A stretch of 5,437 nt of DNA, taken from positions 8,616 through 14,052 of the forward strand of contig JAFCBY010000078.1 of NCBI GenBank assembly GCA_017610485.1. Reading direction: 5' to 3'. Positions 4,111 to 5,437 of the stretch are shown here, one piece after another. This DNA comes from Candidatus Falkowiibacteriota bacterium. GTDB lineage: Archaea; Iainarchaeota; Iainarchaeia; Iainarchaeales; GCA-2688035. Each line of letters starts with the position of its first letter. The first letter of the stretch is position 1. The notes beneath the pieces are model-generated. The model saw only the letters and a list, made by a program, of their open reading frames with translations, ran no database searches and was not told the DNA's origin. The position numbers and the translations under genes are program-made.

Positions 4111-4592
4111 GCCTTTCCGATTTTTTCCAGGGAGTCAGCAAAACGCCTTGCCTCGGAAAGCTTTTTCTCATCCAGCGGAAAAATGCTTTTAATGGTTAGG
4201 CTGGTTAAGATTCTTGCGCCCTTTGTTGTCAAAATGCTTCCCATTCTCTGAATGCTCGTCCCAGGCAGGGCGGTGCAGGTTGCAAACAGCGCAAACTTCT
4301 TACCAGATGTGTTCTTTAGGCCGCGCAGGTATGACAAAACGATTGGAGTTGGGCAAAAGCTCCAAATTGGCGTTCCAACCACGATCAAATCAAACTTTTT
4401 GACATCCGAAATAGAGTCCTTCAATTTCAACTCCTTTCCATTCTTCTTGTATTGGTATGCCTTTAATTCCTTTTCCGGAGCGAGCCTGAGAAAGGTAACT
4501 GAGTGCCCGTTCTTTTCCAGCTGCTCTTTAATGACCAAGGCTGCCTTTTCAGTCGAGCCAGTTTTGCTGTGGAAGGCAATCGCCACATTCAT
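4107..4592 (-). CDS. Flavodoxin-like FMN-binding protein (161 aa)
   Basis: A flavodoxin-fold protein expected to bind FMN and carry electrons or act in a quinone-reductase-like role. MNVAIAFHSKTGSTEKAA at the N-terminus is strand 1 plus the phosphate-binding loop (SKTGST, residues 9-14). FDLIVVGTPIWSFCPTPI (67-84) is the strand and loop that packs on the flavin, with Trp77 a candidate stacking residue. KKFALFATCTALPG (98-111) matches the third flavin-contacting region. The length suits short flavodoxins. I chose ATG 4592 because GGAGG lies eight bases upstream and because residue 1 leads directly into strand 1; an upstream ATG at 4628 would add 12 residues inside the antiporter gene without a ribosome site. 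It starts one base after the antiporter stop, so translation is probably coupled. The redox partner is unknown. Confidence 0.88.
   Translation of the reverse strand: MNVAIAFHSKTGSTEKAALVIKEQLEKNGHSVTFLRLAPEKELKAYQYKKNGKELKLKDSISDVKKFDLIVVGTPIWSFCPTPIVLSYLRGLKNTSGKKFALFATCTALPGTSIQRMGSILTTKGARILTSLTIKSIFPLDEKKLSEARRFADSLEKIGKA
4121..4126 (+). terminator. Oligo-T stop signal for the 258-aa gene
   Basis: T6, eleven bases after the shared CTAG, within the 3' end of the opposing flavodoxin gene. There is no hairpin, but oligo-T alone is a typical archaeal termination signal. The mirror signal for the flavodoxin transcript is the A8 run at 4024-4031 (T8 on the minus strand) inside the polybasic tail of the 258-aa gene. 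Confidence 0.35.
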
Positions 4593-4593
4593 T

Positions 4594-5437
4594 TCAGGTC
4601 CCTCCAAGAATTCCAAGGCCAGGGCCAAGCCTCAGGCCAAAAGCAGTTGCAACGAAAAGCACGTAGAGCAAAAGCAAGGTGATTGACTCAATGCGCGTTA
4701 TTTTCCTGTCGTTCCTAAGGAAGACCAGGAACATCCAGGTTATCCAGATAAGGAAAACAAAGTCAATGGTTATGGCGGTAACAGGCACAATTATCGGGCT
4801 TATGATAGCAGCAATACCCCCAACCCACAAAATGTTTGCGATATTGCTTCCAATCAAATTGCCAATCATTATCTGCGGCAGGCCCTTCTTCAGGCTGGTA
4901 ATTGTAACGGTTAGCTCCGGCAAACTGGTTCCAATCGCAACAAAGACAAGGCCTACAACAAGCTGGTCTATGGGAAAGCGCATGGCGCTTGTGACAACAA
5001 ACTCTGCGCCAAAAAAAATGCATAATGCGCCAACTAGTATCATTGTTAACTGCCTGAAGAAAAACTCTATGGCCACCCTCTTCCTGACAATTAGCTTTCT
5101 GTTTCGCTCAATCGAGGCCTTTGTTCTTTTGAAAAGTTTGTTGAAATCCTGCGAAAGCACGATGGCCTTCTCAATTATGTGCTTTTTCAAAGCGACCCTG
5201 ACACTTTTGGTAATGTCTGGCACATCGTCAAACTTTTCCCGCTTCTTCATATCAGAGTACTCACTCAAATAGCTTCTGAAATGAAGCTCTTTTTTGAACC
5301 GCCTTTTGCTTGCGATGAAGTAGTAAAGGTATGAAATGAACAGGAAGAGAAAGAATCCGCCCTCCCAAGAACTTATGACACCGTCAAGCGAAAACAGGTA
5401 GAACAGGACTGTTGCGAAGAGCATGAACATGCCGTCC
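4594..5437 (-). CDS. Ca2+/cation antiporter, CaCA (YrbG-like) family, C-terminal half
   Basis: Membrane exchanger moving Ca2+ against Na+ (or H+/K+). The frame is open at the right edge, so the N-terminal half with the alpha-1 repeat is outside; about 280 residues are visible. The ATG at 5430 is internal, since in-frame codons continue upstream and the family needs two halves. Numbered from that Met, two helices (about 3-17 and 23-40, TM4-5) precede a long basic soluble loop (41-120). TM6 (126-145), TM7 (155-178), TM8 (186-210), TM9 (214-238) and TM10 (247-266) follow. The alpha-2 repeat is clear: GTSLPEL at 167-173 with the ion-binding Glu172, and GNLIGSNIANI at 190-200 with Asn191. The loop is longer than in compact bacterial and archaeal members. 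The TGA stop overlaps the start region of the flavodoxin gene. Confidence 0.92.
   Translation of the reverse strand, partial: DGMFMLFATVLFYLFSLDGVISSWEGGFFLFLFISYLYYFIASKRRFKKELHFRSYLSEYSDMKKREKFDDVPDITKSVRVALKKHIIEKAIVLSQDFNKLFKRTKASIERNRKLIVRKRVAIEFFFRQLTMILVGALCIFFGAEFVVTSAMRFPIDQLVVGLVFVAIGTSLPELTVTITSLKKGLPQIMIGNLIGSNIANILWVGGIAAIISPIIVPVTAITIDFVFLIWITWMFLVFLRNDRKITRIESITLLLLYVLFVATAFGLRLGPGLGILGGT
4601..4605 (-). promoter_or_regulatory. Strong Shine-Dalgarno site for flavodoxin gene
   Basis: GGAGG on the minus strand, eight bases before ATG 4592 and inside the last codons of the antiporter gene. It decides the flavodoxin start and supports coupled translation. Confidence 0.75.

Noticed and set aside
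4593..4628. Upstream ATG at 4628 for the flavodoxin (173-aa version)
   Set aside because: The extra 12 residues overlap the antiporter and lack a ribosome site; GGAGG fits ATG 4592.
4214..5272. Plus-strand frames opposite flavodoxin and antiporter, and an 86-residue minus frame at 4763-5023
   Set aside because: Shadows of genes with clear family motifs.
1..5437. CRISPR array, insertion sequence, attachment site or toxin-antitoxin module
   Set aside because: No spaced direct repeats, transposase or terminal inverted repeats; the tRNA is intact without a duplicated 3' fragment in the window.

Overview
The window looks archaeal. TATA-like boxes sit about 27 bases upstream of start codons or of the tRNA 5' end (near 772, 1201, 2434, 2716, 3070 and 3300). 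At least one mRNA appears leaderless. Shine-Dalgarno sites are GGTGA or GGAGG, the tRNA gene has no encoded CCA, and the small proteins are compact. Moderate GC with many short uncharacterised basic and membrane proteins would suit a DPANN-type archaeon (for example a Diapherotrites-like lineage), but that placement is inference.

Left half (1-2396) is entirely on the minus strand. In transcription order it holds a 112-aa very basic protein, a 259-aa protein with a basic N-terminus, tRNA-Arg(UCU), a 98-aa charged protein whose start lies 16 bases past the tRNA 3' end, and the N-terminal 248 residues of arginyl-tRNA synthetase (argS), which runs off the left edge. The tRNA-Arg and the enzyme that charges it therefore share one same-strand block.

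The centre (2397-2763) is a divergent intergenic region. It has a perfect hairpin followed by seven T's, a series of A/T tracts spaced about one helical turn apart, and a doubtful 64-aa frame. To its right, on the plus strand, are three apparently separately promoted genes. They are a 49-aa zinc-ribbon-like protein, a 58-aa two-helix membrane protein, and a 258-aa protein with a membrane hairpin, a duplicated helical repeat and a polybasic tail.

Right end (4107-5437), minus strand: the C-terminal half of a Ca2+/cation antiporter (CaCA family, YrbG-like) is followed after one base by a flavodoxin-like protein with a strong GGAGG site inside the antiporter gene. The flavodoxin gene and the 258-aa gene converge and share one CTAG for both stop codons.

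I see no mobile element, CRISPR array or obvious defence system. The main points of interest are the tRNA/argS block, the structured central intergenic region, the unusual antiporter loop and the repeat-bearing membrane protein.
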